A stretch of DNA of 64,000 nucleotides from the NCBI RefSeq assembly GCF_003194585.1, contig NZ_QHKZ01000008.1, positions 1 through 64,000 on the forward strand, read 5' to 3'. The position numbers were made by a program, and so were the translations under genes. Positions 7,497 to 17,499 of the stretch are shown piece after piece (the first letter of the stretch is position 1; the number at the start of each line of letters is the position of its first letter). Under the pieces are notes generated by a model. That model saw only the letters and a list, made by a program, of their open reading frames with translations. It was not told the origin of the DNA and did no database searches. Origin of the DNA: Nocardioides daejeonensis (GTDB lineage Bacteria > Actinomycetota > Actinomycetes > Propionibacteriales > Nocardioidaceae).

Positions 7497-9590
7497 ATGG
7501 GTCTGGGGCAGTGGATGCGAAGGGTCCCGTTCAGTCTCGGCGTCTCCGGGGTCATCCTCGTGCTGGGCCTGGTCACGGGCTCGCTGTGGTCTCCGCTCTC
7601 CGCCCAGGGTTGGCTGGTCGACGTCGCCTACGGTCCGCCCGCGATCCTCGACCACCGATGGTGGACGTTCCTCACGGGGCCGTTCTTCGCTCTCGCGCCC
7701 TGGCAGTACCCGGTGGTGCTGGGCTTCTTCCTGTTGCTGTCGGGCCTGTGCGAGTGGCATCTCGGCAGCCGCGTCACCGCATGGTGCGTGGTCGTGGGCC
7801 AGCTGGCAGGCACGGTGCTCGGTGGCCTGCTGGTGCTCGGACTCGCGGAGCTGGACTGGGACTGGGCCCAACGGCTCGCCGAAGACCTTGATCTGGGCTT
7901 CAGCGCCGGTGGGATGTGTGCCGCGATGGTCGTCTCGGCCGCCTTCCGCAGGCCCTGGCGGGCACGCGTTCGGTTCGCGCTGCTCGGGTACACGCTGGTC
8001 TCGCTCACCTTTCTCGGATTCCTGTACGACGTCGAGCACCTGGTCGCCGTGCTCGTGGGCCTGACTGCCGGCCCCTGGGTGGTCGGGCGGAAGCCGGCTT
8101 CACCGCGGGAGTTGGTGCGCGACCTGCTGCGTCCCGCTCTGACCCGCCGCGATCTGCGGTTGGCGGCTGCGGGCTTCTTCTGGTTGAGCGCAGTGCTGAC
8201 CTTCCTGGGCCAGATCGTCGACCGGGAGGGACCATTCGGCACGATCGGGGGCGACCCTCAGTCGTGGTGGTGGGTCACGCTCTTCATCGGCGCAGACCTG
8301 CTGGTCGCCAACGGGCTGGTTCGGGGACGGCGATCGTGGTGGCGGCTGGCGGTGGCGGTCACCTTCGCCAGTTGGGTCGCCACCGCATCGACGGCGGGGT
8401 TCATCGCGGCCGACGCAGCTGACAACAGCGGGCTGTTGTGGCTCAGCCTGGTCCTCGACACGGTCGGCCTGGTCGTCCTCACCTGGGGACGGCATGCCTT
8501 CCGCAACCCGGGTCGCCGGGGACTGCGGAAGGCAGGGCCCGGAAGCATCGGCGCTCTGCCGACGGATGCGCATCGCGGCCGAGCCAGGCAGATGCTCACC
8601 GCCCACGGCTCAGCCAACCGGCTCTCCTGGATGATGACCTGGCCGCAGAACCGCTGGTGGTTCGGGCGCAGTGACGGCGCGATCGCCTACCGGGTCTCCT
8701 CGGGCGTGGCCATCGGTCTCTGTGATCCGATCTCGGTCTCGGTGGGGTCAGCGGCTGTCGCTGACGAGTACGTCGCCGCGGCGCTCGACGCCGGCATGAT
8801 TCCGTGCCTGTTCACCTGCAGTCGTGAGGTCGCCGAGTGGGCCGATCAGCGCGGCTGGGTCGCTGTGCAGGTTGCCGAGGAGGCGATCGTGGATCTCCCG
8901 ACGTTGGAGTTCCGCGGCAAGAGATGGCAGGACGTCCGCTCGGCCTTCAACCAGGCGGAGAAGCAGGGGATCACGGTCGGCTTCTACCGGCTGGCGGAGG
9001 CTCCCCGGAGCATCAGGGTGCAGATCGCCGCCATCTGCGACGAGTGGGTGCACGACAAACGTCTCCCCGAGATGGGCTTCACCCTCGGCGGGTTGGAGGA
9101 GGCGATGGATCCCGAGGTCTGGATCGCCGTTGCGATCGACGCCGACATGACCGTGCACGGAGTGACCAGCTGGATGCCGATTCACGCTGCGAGCGGCGAG
9201 GTCGAAGGGTGGACGCTGGACCTCATGCGCCGGCTCTCCGGAGGCTTCCGCTACTCGATGGAGCTGATCATCGCGAGCGCATGTCTGCACTTCCGAGACC
9301 AGGGGCACCGGATCGTCTCGCTCTCCGGCGCACCGCTGGCCCGCGCCGATGAGCTCGCCGATCGGGGGATGGTCGATGACGCGCTCGGTCACCTGGGAGG
9401 ACTGCTGGAACCGCTGTACGGCTTCCGATCGCTCCACGCCTTCAAGGCGAAGTTCCAGCCGCGTTACGAGCCCCTGTATCTCGTCGTGGCCGATGAGGCG
9501 GTGTTGCCCAGGGTCGGCATCGCGATCGCGCGCTCCTACCTGGCCGACGCGAGCCTCGGCCAGATGCTCTTCCTGACCCGGACCGCCTGA
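7497..9590 (+). CDS. Rhomboid-like membrane domain fused to lysyl-phosphatidylglycerol synthase (DUF2156) domain
   Basis: 697-aa protein. Residues 10-195 form a rhomboid-like membrane unit: a W-W-T-F-L-T segment near 55-60, E-W-H-L-G-S near 86-91, G-F-S-A-G at 134-138 (the rhomboid GxSxG motif with Ser136) and a candidate catalytic His181. About 215-340 holds more TM helices. About 350-690 is the cytoplasmic DUF2156/LPG-synthase C-terminal domain with a GNAT-like fold, which in MprF-type proteins moves an aminoacyl group from tRNA to phosphatidylglycerol and reduces surface negative charge. The N-terminal part does not look like the MprF flippase. Cleavage activity is inferred from motifs only. 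Confidence 0.75.
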   Translation: MGLGQWMRRVPFSLGVSGVILVLGLVTGSLWSPLSAQGWLVDVAYGPPAILDHRWWTFLTGPFFALAPWQYPVVLGFFLLLSGLCEWHLGSRVTAWCVVVGQLAGTVLGGLLVLGLAELDWDWAQRLAEDLDLGFSAGGMCAAMVVSAAFRRPWRARVRFALLGYTLVSLTFLGFLYDVEHLVAVLVGLTAGPWVVGRKPASPRELVRDLLRPALTRRDLRLAAAGFFWLSAVLTFLGQIVDREGPFGTIGGDPQSWWWVTLFIGADLLVANGLVRGRRSWWRLAVAVTFASWVATASTAGFIAADAADNSGLLWLSLVLDTVGLVVLTWGRHAFRNPGRRGLRKAGPGSIGALPTDAHRGRARQMLTAHGSANRLSWMMTWPQNRWWFGRSDGAIAYRVSSGVAIGLCDPISVSVGSAAVADEYVAAALDAGMIPCLFTCSREVAEWADQRGWVAVQVAEEAIVDLPTLEFRGKRWQDVRSAFNQAEKQGITVGFYRLAEAPRSIRVQIAAICDEWVHDKRLPEMGFTLGGLEEAMDPEVWIAVAIDADMTVHGVTSWMPIHAASGEVEGWTLDLMRRLSGGFRYSMELIIASACLHFRDQGHRIVSLSGAPLARADELADRGMVDDALGHLGGLLEPLYGFRSLHAFKAKFQPRYEPLYLVVADEAVLPRVGIAIARSYLADASLGQMLFLTRTA

Positions 9591-9638
9591 GTACGTGGAC
9601 TCACGCGGTTGAGCACCGGTGCGGTTGACACTGCTTGC

Positions 9639-10466
9639 ATGCTCTCCGCCGAACGCACCGACTTCACCACCTTCGGGCCCGTCCACCTGGCGATGCTTGT
9701 CGTCTTCGGGGTCGGGTGCGTCGCGCTCGTGGCTGTCGGCCGCCGGCAACGAGCGAGGGGCAACGGCGACTGGAGCCGCGGCCTCGCCCTCGCGATCCCG
9801 CTCTTCACGGTGCCGATGCAGGTGCTCCAGTTCTTGCCGGGCGAGTGGGATCTCGACACCTCGCTGCCGCTGCAGATCTGCGACGTCGCCTGGGTCGTCG
9901 CGGCGTACGCGCTGTGGACCCATCGCGGCTGGGCGGTGACAGCGAACTGGCTGTGGGGCCTGACCCTCACCCTGCAGGGGATGCTCACGCCGGACCTCGG
10001 CTCAGGATGGGGCGAGCCGAGGTTCTGGATGTTCTGGGGGATGCACTGGCTGATCGTGTGGTCGGCGGTCTATCTGGTCTGGGGGCTGGGGCTGGCTCCC
10101 ACCTGGCGCTCCTTCCGTACGACGGTGCTCCTCACCAGCACGTGGGCGGTGGCGGTCATGGTGATCAACGGCTGGCTCGGCACCAACTACGGCTATCTGA
10201 ACGGCAAGCCGCGCGGCGCCTCCGCGCTCGACCTGCTCGGCCCCTGGCCGGGGTACGTCCTGGCCGAGGTCGCGATCGTCATCGCGGTTTGGGCGCTCCT
10301 CACCTGGTGCTGGACACGCCGTGACTACCGTCACAGGGTGTTACCTTCCTTCCCGAGCGATCAGGGAGGGATCCGTGGTGAACAGAGCAGTGGTGTGGTC
10401 GGCGGTCGGGCTGGTAGCGGGAGTGGTGCTCAGCGTCGTACCGGGGGGAAGCAGCGTCGCCGCTGA
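9639..10466 (+). CDS. YwaF/TIGR02206-type integral membrane protein
   Basis: 275-aa membrane protein with about six TM helices and the family-typical motifs: a polar L-P-L-Q-I-C-D segment in the third helix and G-T-N-Y-x-Y-L-x-x-K-P near residue 185-195. Function unknown. ATG 9639 is the likely start, though a TTG at 9609 is possible. The C-terminal 30 residues are Gly/Arg/Ser-rich and lie over the start of the next gene, a 92-base overlap; the functional protein probably ends near residue 235. Confidence 0.72.
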   Translation: MLSAERTDFTTFGPVHLAMLVVFGVGCVALVAVGRRQRARGNGDWSRGLALAIPLFTVPMQVLQFLPGEWDLDTSLPLQICDVAWVVAAYALWTHRGWAVTANWLWGLTLTLQGMLTPDLGSGWGEPRFWMFWGMHWLIVWSAVYLVWGLGLAPTWRSFRTTVLLTSTWAVAVMVINGWLGTNYGYLNGKPRGASALDLLGPWPGYVLAEVAIVIAVWALLTWCWTRRDYRHRVLPSFPSDQGGIRGEQSSGVVGGRAGSGSGAQRRTGGKQRRR

Positions 10467-11592
10467 AGGTGGCGACCGCTACGTGGCGCTGGGCGACTCG
10501 TTCGTCTCCGGCCCCGGGATCAAGCCGATGCGAGCAGGCGCCTGTGAGCGCAGCGAGAACAACTTCCCGTCGCAGATCGCGGCCGCCCTCGGCGTTGAGG
10601 AGTTCACGGACGCGAGCTGCGGCGGCGCGAAGAGTACGGACCTGTTCGCGCCGCAGCGTGATAACCCGCCGCAGCTCGAAGCATTGAGCCCCGACACCAC
10701 GCTGATCACCTTCGGCACGCTCGGCGGCAACGACATGGGCCTGGTCGGTCTGGCGGCGTCCTGTGTCGGGCCACAGGACTGCAGCACCGATGCCGACGGC
10801 AACCAGAAGGCACTCGACGGGATCGAGACGGCGCGAGTCAACCTGGTGGAGGGCATCTCGGATGCGAAGGTTCGCTCGCCGCTCGCGGAGATCTTCGTCG
10901 TCGGCTATGGCACCTACCTTCCAGCGGGCGGGTGCGGCTCCCTCCAGGCGCTGGGCATCACCCCAGTAGAAGCCGACTACATCCAGAGCATGATCGACCT
11001 GCTCTCGGACATGCTCGAGAGCGTCGCCGCCCAGCAGGGCGTCGAGTTCGTCGACATGCGGGAGACCTCGAACGCCGCTGAGCACACCGCCTGTGCGGCA
11101 CCGGAGAAGCAGTGGATCCGGACGCTCCAGACCTTCGATGATGGCGCCACCTTCCACCCGTCGTACTGCGGGCATGTAGCCATGGCGCAGCAGGTGGAGC
11201 GGACCATCGCGGCAGCCCGAGGCGAGGATGTGCAGGCGTTCGACGACTCCTGTGTCAGCGCCGGGCCGCCGGTCGAGCCGGAGGGTCCCACCGTCGAGGA
11301 GCGCAAGGCGGCCCTGAAGAAGGCGCTGGCCGCCACCGCCCTGAAGGTGCGCTGCACCGGGGCAGGCAAGCTCAAGGCGCGAGTGCGCGGTGGCGGCAAG
11401 CTGGTCGCTCGCGTTGAGTTCCGGATCGGCGCCCATCAGGTCCGCGTGGACCGGAGTGCGCCGTACACGCTGACCAAGAAGGCCCAGCGCCTGGCGCGCC
11501 ACTCCGGCAAGGTCAAGGCCGAGGTCCGGGTCCGGGACGCCGAGCTACGGATGCAGCGCGTACTCAAGGCCAAGCGCCCGCGCTGCCTCTGA
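10375..11592 (+). CDS. Secreted SGNH/GDSL hydrolase
   Basis: 405-aa exported esterase/lipase-like protein. A signal peptide (about 1-31, ending in A-x-A) is followed by GDS at 40-42 (nucleophile Ser42), the G-G-N-D block near residue 120 and a terminal catalytic H-P-S-Y-C-G-H near residue 261. Cysteines spaced through the domain suggest disulfides, as in SEST-like enzymes. A Lys/Arg-rich tail of about 100 residues follows, perhaps for binding acidic wall polymers or lipids. AGGGAGGG at 10363-10370 serves GTG 10375 or the adjacent GTG 10378. The substrate is not deducible. Confidence 0.85.
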   Translation: MVNRAVVWSAVGLVAGVVLSVVPGGSSVAAEGGDRYVALGDSFVSGPGIKPMRAGACERSENNFPSQIAAALGVEEFTDASCGGAKSTDLFAPQRDNPPQLEALSPDTTLITFGTLGGNDMGLVGLAASCVGPQDCSTDADGNQKALDGIETARVNLVEGISDAKVRSPLAEIFVVGYGTYLPAGGCGSLQALGITPVEADYIQSMIDLLSDMLESVAAQQGVEFVDMRETSNAAEHTACAAPEKQWIRTLQTFDDGATFHPSYCGHVAMAQQVERTIAAARGEDVQAFDDSCVSAGPPVEPEGPTVEERKAALKKALAATALKVRCTGAGKLKARVRGGGKLVARVEFRIGAHQVRVDRSAPYTLTKKAQRLARHSGKVKAEVRVRDAELRMQRVLKAKRPRCL

Positions 11593-11609
11593 GCGGGTCC
11601 GGCGTGCCG

Positions 11610-11636
11610 AGGTGGGCCGCCCCAAGCGGCCCACCT
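11610..11636 (+). terminator. Terminator hairpin after the SGNH hydrolase
   Basis: A perfect 11-bp stem, AGGTGGGCCGC (11610-11620), with a CCCAA loop, sits 18 bases past the stop codon. Confidence 0.75.
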
Positions 11637-11653
11637 GCCGTGGAAATTGTTCG

Positions 11654-11710
11654 CTTGGTGCGTGTAGCTACGGCCGACAAGCGACAGTTTCCCCGCCCGG
11701 GCGGGGAATT
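11654..11710. repeat. Intergenic repeat element, copy 1
   Basis: Begins CTTGGTG, then GTAGCTACGGC (palindromic core at 11664-11671), ACAAG, then CAGTTT and a 20-base perfect palindrome TTCCCCGCCC/GGGCGGGGAA at 11689-11708. It aligns without gaps to the copy at 57566; the differences fall mainly in three short patches. Here it lies between a terminator and the ftsH promoter. See the finding on this element. Confidence 0.75.
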
Positions 11711-11743
11711 GGGGCGGCGGCCGTGGCCGTTGCGCGGCTCCTG

Positions 11744-11749
11744 TACCGT
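11744..11749 (+). promoter_or_regulatory. Candidate -10 box of ftsH
   Basis: TACCGT at 11744-11749, about 57 bases before the ftsH start, fits a leadered transcript beginning near 11756. No clear -35 element. Confidence 0.35.
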
Positions 11750-11805
11750 CAGAACCCACGTACGTCGCTGCTCAGGCCTGCCCTGAGCCTGCTCGAGAGA
11801 AGCCT

Positions 11806-13817
<2,012 letters not shown>

Positions 13818-13821
<4 letters not shown>

Positions 13822-14429
13822 CCGACCCGATCAGCCTCGAGCTCGATCCGGCCGCGGTGCCCGCCTTCGACCATGACCGCGCCGAGGCCGCTGTCCGCGA
13901 GCTGCTCTTCGCGATGGGGGAGGACCCCGATCGAGAGGGCCTGCAGGACACCCCTGCCCGAGTCGCTCGCGCGTACGCCGAGGTGACCTCGGGGCTGCGC
14001 ATGTCGCCGGAGGAGGTGCTCACCACCACCTTCGACCTCGGGCACGACGAGATGGTGCTGGTGCGTGACATCGAGCTCTGGTCGATGTGCGAGCACCACC
14101 TGGTGCCCTTCACGGGGGTCGCCCATGTCGGCTACATCCCGGCAGAGTCGGGCAAGATCACCGGGCTCTCGAAGCTGGCCCGGCTGGTCGACGTCTACGC
14201 CAAGCGCCCCCAGGTGCAGGAGCGGCTCACCACGCAGGTCGCCGACGCGCTGGTCGAGATCCTCGACGCACGCGGGGTGATCGTGGTGATCGAGGCCGAG
14301 CACCTGTGTATGACCATGCGCGGTGTGCGCAAGGCCGGTGCCCGGACGATCACCTCCGCGGTTCGCGGGATCATGCACAATCCTGCGACCCGCAGCGAGG
14401 CGATGGCCCTGATCCACAGCAGGCGCTGA
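13818..14429 (+). CDS. folE: GTP cyclohydrolase I
   Basis: 203-aa first enzyme of tetrahydrofolate synthesis, converting GTP to 7,8-dihydroneopterin triphosphate. The zinc-ligand segment [10 protein letters not shown] is near residues 89-98, with the second zinc Cys in H-L-C-M-T-M-R-G near 161. ATG overlaps the ftsH stop by four bases; the folP start follows four bases after its stop. Operon: ftsH-folE-folP-folB-folK-DUF3180. Confidence 0.97.
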
Positions 14430-14432
14430 CCC

Positions 14433-15311
14433 GTGTCGCTCTGGGATTCGCTGGCGCGGCCGCGGGTCATGGGCGTCCTCAACGTGACGCCCGACTCGTT
14501 CTCCGACGGTGGCCGCTGGACCACCCCGGAGACGGCGATCGACCACGGCACGGCGCTGGTCGACGTCGGTGCCGACCTGGTCGACGTCGGCGGTGAGTCG
14601 ACCCGCCCCGGTGCGACGCGTCCGGTCGAGGGCGAGGAACTCGCCCGGGTGATCCCGGTGATCTCGGCGCTTGCCGGCTCCGGGGTGGCCGTCTCCGTCG
14701 ACACGATGCGCTCGTCGGTCGCCCGCGCGGCGGTCGGGGCCGGTGCGGTGGTGGTCAACGATGTCTCCGGCGGACTTGCCGACCCCGCCATGCTCGACAC
14801 GGTGGCCGAGCTCGGCGTCGGCTACGTCGCCATGCACTGGCGGGCGCACAGTGACGAGATGCAGCAGCACGCGGTCTACGACGGCCCGGGAGGCGTCGTG
14901 TCCGTGGTGATCGACGAGCTCGCCGCCCGGCGCGACGCCGCACTCGCGGCAGGCATCCTGGGCGACCGGCTGGTGCTCGATCCCGGCCTGGGCTTCGCCA
15001 AGACCGCCGACCACAACTGGGAGCTGGTCGCGCACCTCGACCGCTTCGAGGAGCTCGGCCAGCCGATCCTGGTCGGTGCGAGCCGCAAGGCGTTCCTCGG
15101 GCGGCTGCTGGCCGACGAGGCGGGCCCCCGTGCCGTCGACCTGCGAGAGCACGCCCACGTAGCCCTGCTGACCCTGCTCGCCGAGCGGCGGGTCTGGGGG
15201 CTGCGCGTGCACGACGTGCGTGCCTGCTGGGACGCGCTCAAGGTCGCTGCGCGCTTCGCGGAGGCGCGCCGTACCGGATCGGGGCGACCGGATCTGAAGG
15301 AGGGACGATGA
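14433..15311 (+). CDS. folP: Dihydropteroate synthase
   Basis: 292-aa TIM-barrel enzyme that condenses 6-hydroxymethyl-dihydropterin diphosphate with p-aminobenzoate, the target of sulfonamides. Visible signatures are N-V-T-P-D-S-F-S-D-G-G (near residue 14) and V-D-V-G-G-E-S-T-R-P-G (near 51), plus D-P-G-L-G-F-A-K and G-A-S-R-K further on. GTG start. The end overlaps folB (ATGA at 15308). Confidence 0.97.
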   Translation: MSLWDSLARPRVMGVLNVTPDSFSDGGRWTTPETAIDHGTALVDVGADLVDVGGESTRPGATRPVEGEELARVIPVISALAGSGVAVSVDTMRSSVARAAVGAGAVVVNDVSGGLADPAMLDTVAELGVGYVAMHWRAHSDEMQQHAVYDGPGGVVSVVIDELAARRDAALAAGILGDRLVLDPGLGFAKTADHNWELVAHLDRFEELGQPILVGASRKAFLGRLLADEAGPRAVDLREHAHVALLTLLAERRVWGLRVHDVRACWDALKVAARFAEARRTGSGRPDLKEGR

Positions 15312-15679
15312 CCGACGAGCTGGCGGTGACCGGCATCGAGTGCTTCGGACACCACGGTGTCTTCGCGTTCGAGCGGCGCGAGGGTCAGATCTTCGTGATC
15401 GACCTCGTCCTGGGCCTCGACACCACGCCCGCGGCCCGCAGCGACGACTTGCGTGAGACGGTCGACTACGGAAGTCTCGTCACTTCGGTCAAGGCCGCCG
15501 TGGAGTCCGATCCAGTCGACCTGATCGAGACCCTCGCCCAACGCATCGCGGACGTCTGCCTCACCGACGGTCGTGTTGAATGGGCGCGGGTGACCGTTCA
15601 CAAGCCGGACGCCCCCATCGAGGCGACATTCTCGGACGTCGCACTCACGATCACCCGGAAGAGGATGACCACGCCGTGA
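15308..15679 (+). CDS. folB: Dihydroneopterin aldolase
   Basis: 123-aa enzyme cleaving dihydroneopterin to 6-hydroxymethyl-dihydropterin and glycolaldehyde. It shows the family features G-x-x-x-G-x-H-H-G-V-F near residue 14, the catalytic E-R-R-E-G-Q-x-F-x-x-D-L block, and V-x-K-P-D-A-P-I at the C-terminus. Overlaps folP upstream and folK downstream (GTGA at 15676), so translation is coupled. Confidence 0.96.
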   Translation: MTDELAVTGIECFGHHGVFAFERREGQIFVIDLVLGLDTTPAARSDDLRETVDYGSLVTSVKAAVESDPVDLIETLAQRIADVCLTDGRVEWARVTVHKPDAPIEATFSDVALTITRKRMTTP

Positions 15680-16245
15680 CTGAGACCCCCAACCCTCACA
15701 TCATCGACGCCGACACCCTCACCGGCGAGATGCACCCGATCCGTCGGTGCGTCCTCTCCATCGGCTCCAACAAAGGCGACCGGATGGCGAGCCTTCAAGG
15801 CGCCGTCAACTCCCTCGCCGACACCCCCGAGGTCTGGGTGACGGGCGTCTCGCCCGTCTACGAGACCGAGCCGGTCGGCTGCCCGGAGGGCGCCGCGCCG
15901 TTCCTCAACGCCGTCGTGCAGCTCGACAGCACTCTCTCCGCGCGCACGCTGCTCGACCGGGCGCTCGCCGTGGAGGACGCCTTCGGGCGGGTCCGCACCG
16001 GTGAGGCCAACGAGCCGCGCACCCTCGACGTCGACCTGATCGTGGTGGGCGACCGCCGCTCCTCGACCGACGAGCTCCGGCTTCCGCACCCCCGGGCCGC
16101 CGAGCGCGCGTTCGTGCTGCGGCCCTGGCACGACCTCGAGTCGGACGCCGTGCTGCTCGGCTTCGGCCCCATCGCGGAGCTGCTGGTCGGCCTCGACGAG
16201 AGCGGCATCACCCTGCGCGAAGACCTGATCCTCGACCTCCAGTGA
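15676..16245 (+). CDS. folK: 2-amino-4-hydroxy-6-hydroxymethyldihydropteridine pyrophosphokinase
   Basis: 189-aa HPPK that transfers pyrophosphate from ATP to 6-hydroxymethyl-dihydropterin. Motifs: L-S-I-G-S-N-K-G-D-R near residue 27, the Y-E-T-E-P-V-G block near 62, and the metal-binding R-T-L-D-V-D-L-I near 115. Longer than E. coli FolK by an N-terminal extension of about 25 residues. GTG 15676 overlaps the folB stop. Confidence 0.96.
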   Translation: MTETPNPHIIDADTLTGEMHPIRRCVLSIGSNKGDRMASLQGAVNSLADTPEVWVTGVSPVYETEPVGCPEGAAPFLNAVVQLDSTLSARTLLDRALAVEDAFGRVRTGEANEPRTLDVDLIVVGDRRSSTDELRLPHPRAAERAFVLRPWHDLESDAVLLGFGPIAELLVGLDESGITLREDLILDLQ

Positions 16246-16249
16246 CTCC

Positions 16250-16759
16250 ATGACCCAGCCGCCGGAGCCTGGCAGCGTCCGCACCACGCCTCCCGGAGTG
16301 CTCGTCGTCTGGGGTGTTGTCGGGCTCGTGCTCGGCTGGGCGGTGCGTCCGGTCGCGCAGCGGCTCGGCGAAGCGCCTCCGACGGTCGGCTGGGCCCAGG
16401 TCACGGCGCTCCTGCTGGTTGCCGCCGCGCTGGGGTGGACCGCGTGGATCACCCGTCAGACCGTGGTCAAGCGGCGCTATCTGGAGCCGCACCGGGCGGT
16501 CAACCGGCTGGTGCTGGCCAAGGCCTGCGCCCTGGTCGGTGCGCTCGCCGCCGGCGGGTACGCGGGCTACGCGCTGACCTGGGTGGGCAGCGAGGCCGCC
16601 CTGGCCGACGAGCGGATGCTCCGCTCGGGTGTCGGTGCCGTCGCCGGTCTGCTCATGTGTGTCGCCGCCCTGCTCCTCGAACGCGCTTGCCGAGTCCCTC
16701 CTGACGACAGCGCGCCGGGCGAGGGGCGACCCAAGGGCGCCGAGCCGGATCCCGCCTGA
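16250..16759 (+). CDS. DUF3180 membrane protein
   Basis: 169-aa membrane protein with four TM helices (about 18-37, 43-63, 83-105, 120-142), found immediately after folK in actinobacteria (Rv3605c position). Function unknown. It starts four bases after the folK stop and ends the folate operon. The tail is hydrophilic. Confidence 0.87.
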   Translation: MTQPPEPGSVRTTPPGVLVVWGVVGLVLGWAVRPVAQRLGEAPPTVGWAQVTALLLVAAALGWTAWITRQTVVKRRYLEPHRAVNRLVLAKACALVGALAAGGYAGYALTWVGSEAALADERMLRSGVGAVAGLLMCVAALLLERACRVPPDDSAPGEGRPKGAEPDPA

Positions 16760-16850
16760 CGGCGTACCGGCGGGGAGCGGAGGGGCGAGTACGCCGCCGC
16801 GGCCTCCCGGCGCTCCGGCGCGCGTCCCCGAAAACTCGGCAGTGGATCGC

Positions 16851-16856
16851 TACGGT
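16851..16856 (+). promoter_or_regulatory. -10 box TACGGT of a leaderless start
   Basis: TACGGT, six bases, then ATG 16863. This is the first promoter of the surface-polymer region. Confidence 0.55.
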
Positions 16857-16862
16857 TGCCCT

Positions 16863-17450
16863 ATGGCTTCCCCCAACGCTCGTCGCCGTCAGCGGAGCAC
16901 CCGGCTGACGGTCGCTGTCGCCCTCCTCGTGGTCTCCGGCCTGGCTGTGGCCGGCGCCGTGGCCACGGGGTCCCTGGTCGTGGTCTCCCTGACTGCGGCC
17001 CTCGCCGTCCTGCTCGGGGCGGCCGCCACCAAGATCACCCACAGCGAGCTGCTCCAGTCCCGCCGCGATGCGGCTCGGGAGCGTGCCGAGCAGGCGCAGG
17101 CCTACCGCCGTATGGAGGCGGAGCGAGTTGCCGAGAACCAGGCGTTCGCGCGGGCCATGACGGAGCGGATCGCCGAGCGGCAGCTGCTCATCCACGATCT
17201 CGAGGGCGAGCTCGCTGCGGCGCACCGCCGGGTCGCCGATACCACCTTGAAGCTCGGGGCAGAGGCGCGTCGAGCCGACCAGGCCGAGCAGCGGATCGAG
17301 ACGGAGGCGCGTCGGGCCGACGAGGCCGACGAGCGCGCCGCGGAGGCGATCGTCCGGGTCTCCGAGCTTGAGCAGGAGATCGACGTGCTGCGCAGCGAGC
17401 TCGACGCCTGGCTGGCTATGGCGGCCGAGCCCGTCAAGCAGCGCGCCTGA
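16863..17450 (+). CDS. Membrane protein with long coiled coil, unknown function
   Basis: 195 aa. Two adjacent TM helices (about 15-36 and 38-57) are followed by about 130 residues of Ala/Arg/Glu-rich heptads (about 62-190), a cytoplasmic coiled coil. Start chosen by the leaderless TACGGT. No enzymatic motif. Its place between the folate operon and the glycopolymer genes suggests a scaffold for the synthesis machinery, but it might be unrelated. Confidence 0.7.
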   Translation: MASPNARRRQRSTRLTVAVALLVVSGLAVAGAVATGSLVVVSLTAALAVLLGAAATKITHSELLQSRRDAARERAEQAQAYRRMEAERVAENQAFARAMTERIAERQLLIHDLEGELAAAHRRVADTTLKLGAEARRADQAEQRIETEARRADEADERAAEAIVRVSELEQEIDVLRSELDAWLAMAAEPVKQRA

Positions 17451-17499
17451 GCCGCTCCGCCCCCGCGGAGCACGGCACACGGTCGAGCTGCGGAACGTG

